This document shows positions 36,732 to 45,677 of a DNA stretch of 64,000 nucleotides, one piece after another. Source of the stretch: Streptomyces sp. SAI-135 (GTDB lineage: Bacteria > Actinomycetota > Actinomycetes > Streptomycetales > Streptomycetaceae); the NCBI RefSeq assembly GCF_029893805.1, contig NZ_JARXYP010000002.1, positions 682,001 to 746,000 on the forward strand, read 5' to 3'. A model generated the notes under the pieces. It had not been told where the DNA came from and ran no database searches. It saw only the letters and a list, made by a program, of their open reading frames with translations. A program made the translations under genes and the position numbers. Position 1 is the first letter of the stretch. Every line of letters starts with the position of its first letter.

Positions 36732-37687
36732 CGCTCTTTTTCGACTCCAGCACTCCCCCGCCCGCGCAGGCCGGGTACCGGCACGAGCTGTACCCGTACG
36801 CGGGCCGCGACGAGTTCCTCCAGGGCACCGTCGGCTTCATCCAGGAGGCCCTGGACGAAGGCGAGGCCGTCGTGGTGGCCGTCCCCGAGCACAAGGCGTC
36901 CCTGCTGCGGTCCGAGGTGCCCGAGGACGGCACGGTCCGTTACGTCGACACCAGCGCCGTGGCGCACCACCCGGGCCGGCTCATCGGAGCCTGGCAGGAC
37001 TGGATCAAGGAGCAAGCCGCAGGGGGCCGGCCCGTGCGCGGGATCGGCGAATCCCCCTGGGACGAAGTACGCAGCCAGGCGCAGGCGGAACAGCTCCGCT
37101 ATCACGAGTGGCTGCTGAACAGGGCCTTCGCCGACGGCCCCGCCTGGTGGCTGCTGTGCCCCTACGACACGGCCGGGGAGAACACCGCCCTGGAGCAGCT
37201 CACCCGCTGCCATCCCCGGATCCGCTCGGGCGGACACAGCACGCTCTCGACGGACTACGACCCGAAGGCCCCGTTCGCCTTCGGCCCGCTGAGCCACCCG
37301 TGCGACCCCTACGAGGAGTTCATCTACGCCGGCGGTGACCTGCCCGCCCTGCGGGAGAAGATCTCGGCCTGCGCCGCACAGCTCGGACTGGGCGGGAGCC
37401 GACTGCGCGAGCTGCACCTGGCCGCCACCGAGATCGCCACCAACAGCATCCGCCACGGCGGCGGGCAGGGCACGCTGCGCACCTGGAGCGAGGACCACCG
37501 GCTCGTGTGCGAGTTCCGCGACACCGGCTACATCACGGATCCCCTGGCCGGACGGCGCAGGCCGACCAGCACCCAGGTCGGCGGGCGGGGCCTGTGGCTC
37601 GCCCACCAGCTCTGCGACCTGGTCGAGATCCGCTCCACCCCCGACACCGGGACCACGATCCGCCTCCACACGGAACTCACCGGCTGA
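36728..37687 (+). CDS. MEDS/HATPase_c anti-sigma-like kinase (RsbA-type)
   Basis: The 319-residue protein has an N-terminal MEDS domain (YRHELYPYAGRDEFLQGTVGFI, HEWLLNRAFADGPAWWLLCP), then an RsbW-like ATPase: LHLAATEIATNSIRHGGGQG (N box, about 235-254), CEFRDTGYITDPLAG (G1-type DxG) and VGGRGLWLAHQLCDLVEIRS (G2). This is the 'anti-sigma factor RsbA-like' group that phosphorylates STAS proteins or binds sigma factors. Together with the preceding MEDS/STAS-like gene it looks like a two-protein switch; the sigma factor is not in the window. Confidence 0.85.
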   Translation: MTLFFDSSTPPPAQAGYRHELYPYAGRDEFLQGTVGFIQEALDEGEAVVVAVPEHKASLLRSEVPEDGTVRYVDTSAVAHHPGRLIGAWQDWIKEQAAGGRPVRGIGESPWDEVRSQAQAEQLRYHEWLLNRAFADGPAWWLLCPYDTAGENTALEQLTRCHPRIRSGGHSTLSTDYDPKAPFAFGPLSHPCDPYEEFIYAGGDLPALREKISACAAQLGLGGSRLRELHLAATEIATNSIRHGGGQGTLRTWSEDHRLVCEFRDTGYITDPLAGRRRPTSTQVGGRGLWLAHQLCDLVEIRSTPDTGTTIRLHTELTG

Positions 37688-37810
37688 CCCGGCGCACACG
37701 CACTGCGGCGACGGCACCGTGATCCCCCAGTCCGGTGCCGGCTGCGTCACCCCGTCCCCGGGTGGCCTCTTGACCCTCACACCGTGTCAGGCGGTCGGCT
37801 TGGAGACATC

Positions 37811-38632
37811 ATGTTCACCATCGGAGACTTCGCCCGGCACGGCCGCGTCTCGGTTCGGATGCTGCGTCACTACGACGCGACCGGGCTGCTGAGACCGGCG
37901 CACGTCGACCCTGTCAGCGGCTACCGGTACTACACGGCCGCCCAGCTCGCCCGCCTCAACCGGATCATCGCGCTCAAGGACCTCGGCTTCACCCTCCTAC
38001 AGGTGCACGACATCGTGGAGGAGAAGGTCAGCGCGGAGGAACTGCGCGGCATGCTGCGACTGCGACGGTCCGAACTCGAGACCGCCATGGCCGCCGCGGG
38101 AGCACGGCTGGTCCAGGTCGAGGCGAGGCTCCGAGCGATCGAGAGCGAGGGGCACATGCCCACGAACGACGTTGTGATCAAGAGCGTTCCCGCCGTCCGG
38201 GTGGCGGAGCTGACCGCGACCGCCGCGAGTTTCGACCCCGAGGACATCAGCCCGGTCATCGGGCCGCTCTACGCCGAGTTGTTCCAGCGCCTCAGCTCGG
38301 CGGGAGTCACCCCCACGGGACCCGGAGTGGCCTACTACGAGGACGCCCCGGAGGGCGGCGGACAGATCGTCGTCCACGCCGCCGTCCAGGTCTCGGCCCC
38401 TCTCCGGGACGACGTCTTCCGCATCCTCGACCTGCCGTCCCTAGACCAGGCGGCGACCATCGTCCACCGCGGCTCCATGGACACCGTGCTCCCGACGGCC
38501 CAGACCCTGGCCCACTGGATCGACGCCAACGGCTACCAGTCGGCCGGATATCCGCGCGAGATCAACCTGGAGTGCCCCGAGAACCACGACGACTGGGTGA
38601 CAGAACTCCAGACACCCGTGACCCACCCCTGA
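37811..38632 (+). CDS. MerR-family regulator with GyrI-like effector domain
   Basis: The 273-residue protein has the MerR helix-turn-helix at 1-70 (FTIGDFARHGRVSVRMLRHYD, GYRYYTAAQLARL, DLGFTLLQVHDIVEE), a coiled coil to about 115, then a GyrI/BmrR-like effector domain (VVIKSVPAVRVAEL, DISPVIGPLYAELFQRL, GPGVAYYEDAPEG, REINLECPENHDDWVTELQTP). This is a drug- or small-molecule-responsive BltR/TipA-like activator. Start at ATG 37811. It ends at a hairpin. Confidence 0.9.
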   Translation: MFTIGDFARHGRVSVRMLRHYDATGLLRPAHVDPVSGYRYYTAAQLARLNRIIALKDLGFTLLQVHDIVEEKVSAEELRGMLRLRRSELETAMAAAGARLVQVEARLRAIESEGHMPTNDVVIKSVPAVRVAELTATAASFDPEDISPVIGPLYAELFQRLSSAGVTPTGPGVAYYEDAPEGGGQIVVHAAVQVSAPLRDDVFRILDLPSLDQAATIVHRGSMDTVLPTAQTLAHWIDANGYQSAGYPREINLECPENHDDWVTELQTPVTHP

Positions 38633-38638
38633 CCGCTT

Positions 38639-38678
38639 CTGCCCGGCCCGATCTCAGCCGTGAAATCGGGCCCGGCAG
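38639..38678 (+). terminator. Hairpin terminator after the MerR gene
   Basis: CTGCCCGGCCCGAT (38639-38652) pairs with ATCGGGCCCGGCAG (38665-38678) with one mismatch and a 12-base loop. It starts seven bases after the MerR stop. Confidence 0.75.
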
Positions 38679-38821
38679 ATGACCCGCCGTCCCGCCCGCC
38701 ACCCGTCAACGGCGACAACGAATGCGCAACGGGTGGGTGGCAAGGCTACGACCTGGTCTCCCTTGCTCTCTAGCATTCCAGGGACAGGGGCTCACGTGAG
38801 CCTCCGGGCAGGGGGGCAGGC

Positions 38822-39352
38822 ATGTGGTCGACGGCGTCACGGCCGGCGTTCCGGCGCCTCGTGGGCGTGCTCTCGGTCGGAGTGGCCCTGGCCGCGACCT
38901 CGGGGTGCACGGTGCCCGTCGATGCCGTCGCCGGCATTTCCGTGACCGAAGACGGTCATCTGCTCGGCGTCATGATGGTCTGCGGCCACGAGATCGACGG
39001 CGCGATGCTCCACGAGGACAGTGACGACGCCGACGAGCAGGTGACGGTCGGTTCATGGACCGCCGTCCGACCCCTCGAGGCAGGTCTCGCCACCTGGACT
39101 CTCGACGCGCCGACTGCCGGTTGGAAGGCCGCCGGATCGCTCGCCGCGCTCGACGCCGGGACCACGTACGCCCTGTACGGCTGGACCAAGGACGACTCGT
39201 GGTCGTCGAGCAGCGTCACCTTCACCCTGGCCGACCGGGCCCGGCTCACTCCGGGCAAGGTCCGCTACGGCCGCATCTCCGAGAGCGGCGACGAAACCGA
39301 AGTCACCGTCTCCCTGGAGGAGTTCAAGGCCGACGCCTGCCGGGACGCGTGA
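38822..39352 (+). CDS. Putative lipoprotein of unknown function
   Basis: The 176-residue protein has a lipoprotein leader (RRLVGVLSVGVALAATSGC, Cys at about 28). The mature part is acidic and beta-rich (ISVTEDGHLLGVMMVCGHEI, GTTYALYGWTKDDSWSSSSV, FTLADRARLTPGKVRYGR), like many small cell-surface lipoproteins of Streptomyces. No enzymatic motif is visible. GGGCAGGGGGGCAGGC precedes the ATG. It stands alone. Confidence 0.75.
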   Translation: MWSTASRPAFRRLVGVLSVGVALAATSGCTVPVDAVAGISVTEDGHLLGVMMVCGHEIDGAMLHEDSDDADEQVTVGSWTAVRPLEAGLATWTLDAPTAGWKAAGSLAALDAGTTYALYGWTKDDSWSSSSVTFTLADRARLTPGKVRYGRISESGDETEVTVSLEEFKADACRDA

Positions 39353-39430
39353 CGCCGCGGCGCCCTCGGCCGGACCGAGGGACTCACCTCGTCGGGATGG
39401 ACATGGGGTCTCGCCGCACGCCCGGGACAT

Positions 39431-40186
39431 TCAGGCGTTGTAGCCACCGTGGGCGTCCAGCACCGCACCCGTGACGTACGACGCGTCGGGGCTCGCCAGG
39501 AAGGCGATCGCCGCGGCGACTTCCTCGGGGCGACCCACGCGTTGCAGGGACAGCGAGCTGACGAGCGCCTTCAGGGTCTCGGGGTCCGGCCCGTCCATGC
39601 CCCCGTCCATCAGTCCGGCTTCCACGACGTTGGCCGTGATGTCCCGGGGCCCGAGATCCCGTGCGACCCCCATGGTGTACCTCTCGACCCCCGACTTGGT
39701 CGCCGAGTAGTCGGCGAGGCCGGGGACGCCGACCCGGGAGCCGAGTCCGGAACTCACCGTGATGATCCGGCCGCCCGCGCGCAGCACTCGGGAGGCGGCG
39801 CGGGTAACGGCTATCACGCCCAGGTAGTTGGTGGCGTGCATCCGGTCCAGTGCGGCCGTGTCGGCGTCCGGGTCGTCCACCGTGCGGCCCTGCTCCACCG
39901 AGATCGCCGCGTTGTTGACGAGGATGTCCAGGCCGCCGAAGTGCGCGAGCACGTCGTCGATCAGGGCCGGTGCCCGACTCGTGTCCGCCTGGTCGGACTT
40001 GAAGGCGATCGCCTTCGCTCCCTTGAGACGCACGTCGTCGACGACGGCCTGCGCCTGCTTTTCGGAACTGACATAGGTGAAGGCGACGTCGGCACCCTGC
40101 TCGGCCAGCAGTCGTACGGTCGCGGCTCCCAGCCCGCGCGACCCCCCGGTGACCAGGGCGACCTTGCCCGTCAGCGGCTTGCTCAT
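39431..40186 (-). CDS. Short-chain dehydrogenase/reductase under Rrf2 control
   Basis: The 251-residue classical SDR has VTGGSRGLGAATV (cofactor), LVNNAAISVEQ, TVSSGLGSRVGVPG, and the YxxxK site in DYSATKSGVERYT, ending VTGAVLDAHGGYNA. The segment RLKGAKAIAFKSDQAD at position 2 of the Rossmann fold points to NADP(H). It is divergent from an Rrf2 regulator, with three palindromic operators filling the shared promoter, so it is almost certainly that regulator's target. Substrate unknown. Confidence 0.9.
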   Translation of the reverse strand: MSKPLTGKVALVTGGSRGLGAATVRLLAEQGADVAFTYVSSEKQAQAVVDDVRLKGAKAIAFKSDQADTSRAPALIDDVLAHFGGLDILVNNAAISVEQGRTVDDPDADTAALDRMHATNYLGVIAVTRAASRVLRAGGRIITVSSGLGSRVGVPGLADYSATKSGVERYTMGVARDLGPRDITANVVEAGLMDGGMDGPDPETLKALVSSLSLQRVGRPEEVAAAIAFLASPDASYVTGAVLDAHGGYNA

Positions 40187-40218
40187 TGTTCTCACCTCGT
40201 GGATAGATCCTCCGAACA

Positions 40219-40298
40219 GTCGTAACGCTAACGGTTACGACCACCTGTCGCAACCATAGCTGTTACGACTGCCTCGTCGTAACATGAAGCGTTGCGGC
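40219..40298. promoter_or_regulatory. Three tandem palindromic operators between SDR and Rrf2 genes
   Basis: Each site has 8-base arms and a 7-base spacer: GTCGTAAC-7-GTTACGAC (40219-40241, perfect), GTCGCAAC-7-GTTACGAC (40247-40269, one mismatch) and GTCGTAAC-7-GTTGCGGC (40276-40298, two mismatches). Starts are 28 and 29 bases apart, close to multiples of a helical turn. The last site abuts the Rrf2 ribosome site. They fit an Rrf2 dimer repressing both divergent genes. Confidence 0.85.
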
Positions 40299-40313
40299 CG
40301 GCAGGAGGAGCTC

Positions 40314-40748
40314 ATGAGTGCCAACAGCAGGTTGACCCTGGCCGCCCACGCGCTGGCCTGGATCGGCCTGTACCAGCGCCAGGGCCACGAGGTCGCCACG
40401 TCCGAGCAGATCGCGACCAGCGCGAACACCAACCCCGTGGTGATCAGGCGGCTGCTCGGCGAGCTGCGCAGGGCCGGGCTCGTGGAGTCCCGGCGGGGCG
40501 TGGGCGCGGGCTGGACTCTGACACGGGAACTGGGGTCGATGACCCTGCTCGACGTGTACGAGGCCGTGGAACCTGGCCCACTGTTCGCGATGCACCGCAC
40601 CACCCCGGACCAGGAATGCGTGGTGGGTCACGGCATCCAGCCGGCGATGCAGGGCATCTACGAGGGCATCGAGGCGACCCTGCGGGGCGAACTGGCCCGC
40701 GTCACGCTCGAGAACGTACTCCAGGACGTACTCGCGGCCCCTCGCTGA
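40314..40748 (+). CDS. Rrf2-family transcriptional regulator
   Basis: The 144-residue protein has the Rrf2 winged helix (NSRLTLAAHALAWIGLYQRQ, VATSEQIATSANTNPVVIRRLLGELRRAG, VESRRGVGAGWTLTREL) and the family's central MTLLDVYEAVEPGPLFAMHR. Only one Cys (QECVVGHGI) is seen in the region where Fe-S Rrf2 proteins have three, so it probably does not carry an iron-sulphur cluster; it resembles the YwnA-like, redox- or thiol-sensing subgroup. The ATG at 40314 follows GGAGGAG. It is divergent from the SDR. Confidence 0.9.
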   Translation: MSANSRLTLAAHALAWIGLYQRQGHEVATSEQIATSANTNPVVIRRLLGELRRAGLVESRRGVGAGWTLTRELGSMTLLDVYEAVEPGPLFAMHRTTPDQECVVGHGIQPAMQGIYEGIEATLRGELARVTLENVLQDVLAAPR

Positions 40749-40756
40749 CCTCTCCG

Positions 40757-41837
40757 TCACTCCCGCACGCCGACGCCGATCGGCAACATGTCCGTGCGGT
40801 AGTGCACAGCCACAGCACACCCGCCCGGCCGGCGAAGGCCAGAAAGCGCTAGGCCGGTTCCACAGTGCAATTGCCGATCTTGCTGGCAGCAGGGACCCGC
40901 ATGTCGCCCTCGTGGACGACCTGCCCTGCGTACTGGACGGCTTCGCCGTCGCTGTCGGTCACCCCCGTCGCAACAGCCTCCGCCTCCCACCGCTTCTCGC
41001 GCCGAGTCGGCGTCAAGTGTCGTTCTGCAGTTGCGGTGTCGGTCTGGAGAGCCTGGCAGGGCTCCTGGGGCGTGTCGAACGTGGAGAGTGAACCGAGCGC
41101 GCGCCTGCCATGAGCGCAGACAGGTCAGTTCCGCCTGCCACTCCTCCCGCCACCGCGCTCGCTGCTGGGCGGGCAGCACCAGGCTGAGCAGGGCCAGAAC
41201 CCGTGTGGTGACGGCGAAGGCGGATGACGGAGGGTGCGGAACGGACGCCGCGAGGGCCTCCAGTTCGCTTCTGACGTCGGTCAGGCCGGTCGCGCGGGCC
41301 AGCGGGACGAGCACCTCGAGAGTTTCAGATGCTTTGCGGCGCTGCTTGGCCGGGGCGAGGAAGGCGATGGTGCGCAGGTTGTGGAGCCGGTCGGCAGGAC
41401 AGATGGCCAGGACGGCCTGTTCGAGCGTCGGAGCGGCGGTGTCCAGGAGCAGATCGTCGGGCGCAACCATATCGAGTTCGGCGAGCCGGACCGCCGACAC
41501 CAGACGAGCGACATCCTCACCGAAACGCTCGGCGACACGGCCCGGCGGGCACGGGGGTGTCCTCGATGTCGTGCAGCAGGGCCGCACAGACCACAGCCGG
41601 CGGCATGCCCATGTCCGCGACGACGGCGGCGACTTCCAGACAGTGGGTGACATATGGGTCTCCGCCGCGACGGGCCTGCCCCGCGTGCCAATGGGCCGCC
41701 TCGTCGTGAGCGAGCCGGACGGAGGCGAGGTCGGCATGGGGGTGACGCGTGCCCACGGCAGCCAGGACCTCGGCCGGCGACGGTGCGTTCTCACGCCGCC
41801 GGGGCCACCTGGTCGCTGACCGGCGCCGGGCGTTCAT
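40757..41837 (-). pseudogene. RelA/SpoT-like HD-domain gene with a frameshift
   Basis: From the ATG at 41837 (GGGGGGAG before it) the frame gives an HD domain start: AHWHAGQARRGGDPYVTHCLE, VVADMGMPPAVVCAALLHDI. It then shifts near 41541, where one extra base in a CCC/GGG run changes frame; the other frame resumes with VAERFGEDVARLVSAVR, CPADRLHNLRTIAFL and a helical end (ARWREEWQAELTCLRSW). The C-terminal limit is unclear: another frame downstream (to a TAG at 40849, GQVVHEGDMRVPAASKIG) also looks coding but lacks a start, so a second shift or a gene fragment is possible. It follows the PadR gene by 26 bases. Real decay or sequencing error cannot be separated. Confidence 0.6.
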
Positions 41838-41863
41838 GACGCTCCCCCCCTCCGCCGTCGGGT

Positions 41864-42166
41864 CTACGCGGCCCACCCCGGCAGAGGTTGCCTGCGGGCA
41901 CGGTAGGCGTGCGCGAGGGCGCTGCGCGCCTGCTCGGCGCCGCCCTCGGTGATCTGGTAGAAGCGGCGGCGCGGACGGCCTTCCGCCTCGTGCACGGCGG
42001 GGTCCTCCCAGACGCTGTCGACCCAGCCGACGCGTTCCAGGCGGGCCAGGATCGGATAGATCGTGCCCGACGGCAGTCCCGCCAACTCGCACAGCTCCAG
42101 GCCGTAGCGCTGTTTGGCGGGGTCCTCCAGCAAAGCCCGCAGCACCAGTTGGGTCTGCAGGGTCAT
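41864..42166 (-). CDS. PadR-family transcriptional regulator
   Basis: The 100-residue protein is a compact PadR winged helix: TLQTQLVLRALLEDPAKQRYG, LCELAGLPSGTIYPILARLER, VDSVWEDPAVHEAEGRPRRRFY, TEGGAEQARSAL. The ATG at 42166 has GGGGAAG eight bases before; a GTG at 42181 is the alternative. It likely controls itself and the following HD-domain gene, a common PadR arrangement. The promoter contains CTCTACATAGCCCATACAG, with the ACAT/ATGT-like elements PadR proteins use (inference). Confidence 0.88.
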   Translation of the reverse strand: MTLQTQLVLRALLEDPAKQRYGLELCELAGLPSGTIYPILARLERVGWVDSVWEDPAVHEAEGRPRRRFYQITEGGAEQARSALAHAYRARRQPLPGWAA

Positions 42167-42401
42167 ACGCGGCTTCCCCACACTCGTACTCTACATAGCC
42201 CATACAGCCTGTCCAGCCTGGCCAGAGTGAAGGACGCCCTGTCAGCACGGCGACGCCATCTCGCTCACGTGCACCCCGAGGCGTGCCGGCGACAGGCACC
42301 CCGGGGACTTCCCCGGGCTCCTCCCTGAGGCGACCGCGGGCGACGAATCCCTAACGTTCCGCTGGACGGCCGACCGTCGGCCGGCATCGAAGGGGGTAAC
42401 G

Positions 42402-42818
42402 ATGGGACCGAACGACGCTCAGATCGTGCGGGTCTTCAGCCGCCAACTCAAGGGAGGGATCGCCGACTTCACCCTGGACCCGGACCAGGACGGTGACGTC
42501 GTGCTGGAGGCGGAGGCCGGGGACACGCTGTGGGACGGCGGTGGCGACTACCTGGTCACGCTGGCGGTCCGCGACCTCAGCGACGGCACGGGCATTCCCG
42601 CGCAGGTCGCCAACACCTCCAAGGCCGGTGAGGTGAAGGGACGCTTCCAGGACCCCAACTGGGCAGGACTGCCTACGAGTTTCGAGTTCGTCATGAGCAG
42701 CGCCGACCTCAAGGCCCATCGGGGTCACCTGGTCCAGGCGTACGGCTCGGTCGTGTACGGCAACAAGAAGCCGGGGTCGACCTTCGCCGTCAGCCAGCCG
42801 TTCCAGATCCTTCCGTAG
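42402..42818 (+). CDS. Hypothetical beta-rich protein
   Basis: The 138-residue protein (MGPNDAQIVRVFSRQLKGG to AVSQPFQILP) has alternating beta-type segments (ADFTLDPDQDGDVVLEAEAG, GGGDYLVTLAVRDLSDGTG, SFEFVMSSADLKAHRGHLVQ) and no leader or known motif. It has a good ribosome site region (GGGGGTAACG). It is convergent with the LAL gene, and their 3' ends overlap by 29 bases. Function unknown. Confidence 0.7.
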   Translation: MGPNDAQIVRVFSRQLKGGIADFTLDPDQDGDVVLEAEAGDTLWDGGGDYLVTLAVRDLSDGTGIPAQVANTSKAGEVKGRFQDPNWAGLPTSFEFVMSSADLKAHRGHLVQAYGSVVYGNKKPGSTFAVSQPFQILP

Positions 42819-45543
42819 GCGTGGCGGCCCGGGCCACGAGTTCCACCCGCGACCGTACGCCGAGCTTGGCGTAGGCGTGGCTGAGGTGATATTCCACGGT
42901 CTTCGCGCTCAGGACGAGCTCGCGTGCGATCTGACGGTTCGTCAGCCCCCGCGTCGCGAGCCGGACGACCGCGTGCTCCTGCGGGGTGAGCCGTTCCCGT
43001 ACTGCCGCGAAGACCGTGGCGGCTCCGCCTGAGGCCTGCCCGCAGGCGGCCAGTTCCTGGTCGCAGCGGCGCAGGAAGTGCACGGCGTCCAGCTCCACGA
43101 GACGGGCTCGCGCCTTCTTCAGAAGGTCCAGCGCTCGCACACGGCGTCCGGTGCGTCGCAGGAAACAGCCGAGGTCCAGTTCTGCTCGCGCTCGTTCGAA
43201 CGGCAGCTCGACGCGAGCAGCGCGCTCGACGGCCTCGGTGAACGCCTGTTCGGCGAGCTTCGGCTCACGACGGGCCACGTGCAGGGAGCCCCGTACCCGG
43301 CAGACAGACGCCAGGGTCGAGGCACGGCAGCGGTCAGCCGCACGCCGTTCGAGGGCGCTCAGCACCTCTTCGGCCTCGTCGAGACGGCCGGTCGCGACCA
43401 GGGACTCGGCCAGCAGGTCACGCCAGACCAGGACGCCGGGCTCGGCGGCGAAGTCCAGTTCCTCGTAGGGCAGGAGCGTACGCAGCAGGCCGACGGCGGC
43501 CGTGGCGTCGCCGCGGACGTAGGCCAGGTGGGCGCGTGCGTAGGTCACGAAGATCTCGACCATCGCGGACTCCCGCACCACGGGATGATCACGCACTGTC
43601 CTCAATCGCTGTGCGGCGAGGTCGTACTCCCCGCGGGCCGCGAGCAGGACGACCGCCTCCGCGTGCACCACGGGCGCGATCCATCCCTGACCGAGGTCGG
43701 CGGCCACAGAGGAGGCGGTCTCCCAGTGCAGTGTCGCCGCGTCCCAGGATCCGCACAGGAACTCGGCCTTCGCGAGGATCGCCAGAGCGACGACCCGCAA
43801 GGGCACGGGTCCGGAGCGCGCGAGTTCCGCGGCCCGCTCGAGGTCGTGACGGGCCTCGGCGGCGCGGTCGGCGTACATGCGCAACACCCCCCGTCCCATC
43901 AGGAGTTCGATGTCCGCCGGGCCTGCCAGTGCGGCTTCGGGAAGACTCGCGGCCAGCAGGAACCCCTCCGTGTAGAGCCCCAGTTGACCGAGCGCGGCAA
44001 GGTGGATGAAGCGCAGCGTCCCGCCGGAGCGGGTTCTGCCGTCGGCGTCGCGGGCCCGTTCGGCCCAGTGACACACCCCGGTGGCGTGGCCGCCCATCAT
44101 GTGGACCATGACCTGCTGTTCGGCGATCCGGGCTTCCAGGCCGACGTCCGCTCCCGGTGTGCGCAGTCGCCATGCTTCGTCCAGCAGGACGCGCGCCTGG
44201 GTGATGTGTCCGGCCGTCAGCGCGAGATGGCCTCGTGCGCAGTTTCGTACGGCCTCGTCGGTCACCTCGGGCAGCGCCGCCACGACTGCGGCGGCCTCCT
44301 CCTCCCTGCCGTCGAAGAGATAGGCCTCGACGGCCTCGCAGTCCAGTCGGCCCCGCTCCTGTGGCCGCACCGCGAGCCGGGCCGCATGGCGTAGCAGGGG
44401 TGCTGCCTCCACCCACCGCCCCACGGTGCCGCGTCGCCGTGCGCAGTGGGCGAGTTCGGCCGACAGGCCGTCATCGGGCCCGTAGGCGGCGAGGGCCGTG
44501 TGGTGCAGACGGGTGAACTCCTCGACCTCGCTCTCCGCCGCCCGGGCGTGCAACGCGGTGCGGCGGACCGGGCCGAGCCCGTGGTAGACGGCCGCTCGGA
44601 CCAGGGAGTGGGGGAAGGAGATGACGGTGCCCTCGGGTTGCGAGATCTCCTGGAGCAGCCCGTGGGTCATGGCCTGTCCGAGAGCGGTCACCGGTGCCGG
44701 AATGCCGGCGACGCGGGCGGCCCGGTCGAGGCCGCACTGCTGGCCGAGGACGGCGGCGGCCCGCACCAGCGCCCGTGCGGGCGAGGCGCAGCGGGCGAGC
44801 CGGTCCAGGACGAACCTGGTGTACGACTGCGGAGCGGGCAGCGGGGTCCCGGTGGAGCGCAGCACGGCCGACGGCGCCTCCTCCAGCAGGGCGCGGCAGT
44901 GCAATGGATTGCCCTGGGTGTGAGCGTGCAGACGCCGGAGCGCGGCCGGTGGCAGCGGCTCGGCCACGAACCGGGCGCTGAAGGCCACGAAGTCCTCCGC
45001 TGTCAGCCCTGCGAGCCGCAGCCGCACGGTGGTGTCGTCAAGGAGGATCCGGCGCAGTCCGCCGGGCAGCCGGCCGCTGTCCACGTCACGCAGCGCGAAC
45101 AGACACAGGACGTGGTCCTCCCGCAGCCGGCGCAACGCGAAGGTGAGGGCGTGCAGTGAGGGCGCGTCCGCCCAGTGCGCATCGTCCACGACCACCACGA
45201 CAGGCTCGGCCTCCTGCAACTCGCTGAGGCAGTCCAGCAGTTCGGCTCCGGCTGTGAGCGGGTCCACGTGCACCGGACGCCCCAGGAGCTGGCCCAGCAC
45301 GCCGTAGGGCAGATCCACCTCGTTCTCCTCGCCGGCCGCCGTCAGGACGCGGCCGCGCGCCGTGTCGGCGACGAAGCGCCTCACCAGTGCCGTCTTGCCG
45401 ATGCCGGGGGGACCTTCGACCACCACAGGACCGGGCCACCGCATGGCCGCCTTCCCGTACAGCCGGCGCAGCTCGGCCAGTTCGTCCTGGCGTCCCACGA
45501 ACCCGGTACGGCTGTCCCGCCCGTCCGGCACAGCATCGTCCAT
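42790..45543 (-). CDS. Third LAL-type LuxR transcriptional regulator
   Basis: The 917-residue protein starts at ATG 45543 after a GGGGGAGGGGAAAG stretch. It has Walker A GPPGIGKT (44-51), Walker B VVVVVDDAHWAD (about 133-144), a helical TPR-like body and a C-terminal LuxR helix-turn-helix (LTPQEHAVVRLATRGLTNRQ, SAKTVEYHLSHAYAKLG). The ATPase sequence GRPVHVDPLTAGAELLDCLSE puts it in a different LAL subgroup from the two at 28.7-34.3 kb. The divergent small genes at 45678 are possible targets. Confidence 0.92.
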   Translation of the reverse strand: MDDAVPDGRDSRTGFVGRQDELAELRRLYGKAAMRWPGPVVVEGPPGIGKTALVRRFVADTARGRVLTAAGEENEVDLPYGVLGQLLGRPVHVDPLTAGAELLDCLSELQEAEPVVVVVDDAHWADAPSLHALTFALRRLREDHVLCLFALRDVDSGRLPGGLRRILLDDTTVRLRLAGLTAEDFVAFSARFVAEPLPPAALRRLHAHTQGNPLHCRALLEEAPSAVLRSTGTPLPAPQSYTRFVLDRLARCASPARALVRAAAVLGQQCGLDRAARVAGIPAPVTALGQAMTHGLLQEISQPEGTVISFPHSLVRAAVYHGLGPVRRTALHARAAESEVEEFTRLHHTALAAYGPDDGLSAELAHCARRRGTVGRWVEAAPLLRHAARLAVRPQERGRLDCEAVEAYLFDGREEEAAAVVAALPEVTDEAVRNCARGHLALTAGHITQARVLLDEAWRLRTPGADVGLEARIAEQQVMVHMMGGHATGVCHWAERARDADGRTRSGGTLRFIHLAALGQLGLYTEGFLLAASLPEAALAGPADIELLMGRGVLRMYADRAAEARHDLERAAELARSGPVPLRVVALAILAKAEFLCGSWDAATLHWETASSVAADLGQGWIAPVVHAEAVVLLAARGEYDLAAQRLRTVRDHPVVRESAMVEIFVTYARAHLAYVRGDATAAVGLLRTLLPYEELDFAAEPGVLVWRDLLAESLVATGRLDEAEEVLSALERRAADRCRASTLASVCRVRGSLHVARREPKLAEQAFTEAVERAARVELPFERARAELDLGCFLRRTGRRVRALDLLKKARARLVELDAVHFLRRCDQELAACGQASGGAATVFAAVRERLTPQEHAVVRLATRGLTNRQIARELVLSAKTVEYHLSHAYAKLGVRSRVELVARAATPTEGSGTAG

Positions 45544-45677
45544 GGCTTTCCCCTCCCCCACAACGGCGTTGCCGGCCCACCCCGGGGACATCCCTGAGCG
45601 TGTGCCGGAGGCCCGCCCGGCGGTTGTCTCCCTACCTTGGCTCGGGTTACCAGGATCCGAACCGGCGACGGGGGCAC

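Noticed and set aside
40865..41113. 82-codon plus-strand frame after the Rrf2 gene
   Set aside because: The minus strand reads a more natural protein-like sequence in the same region.
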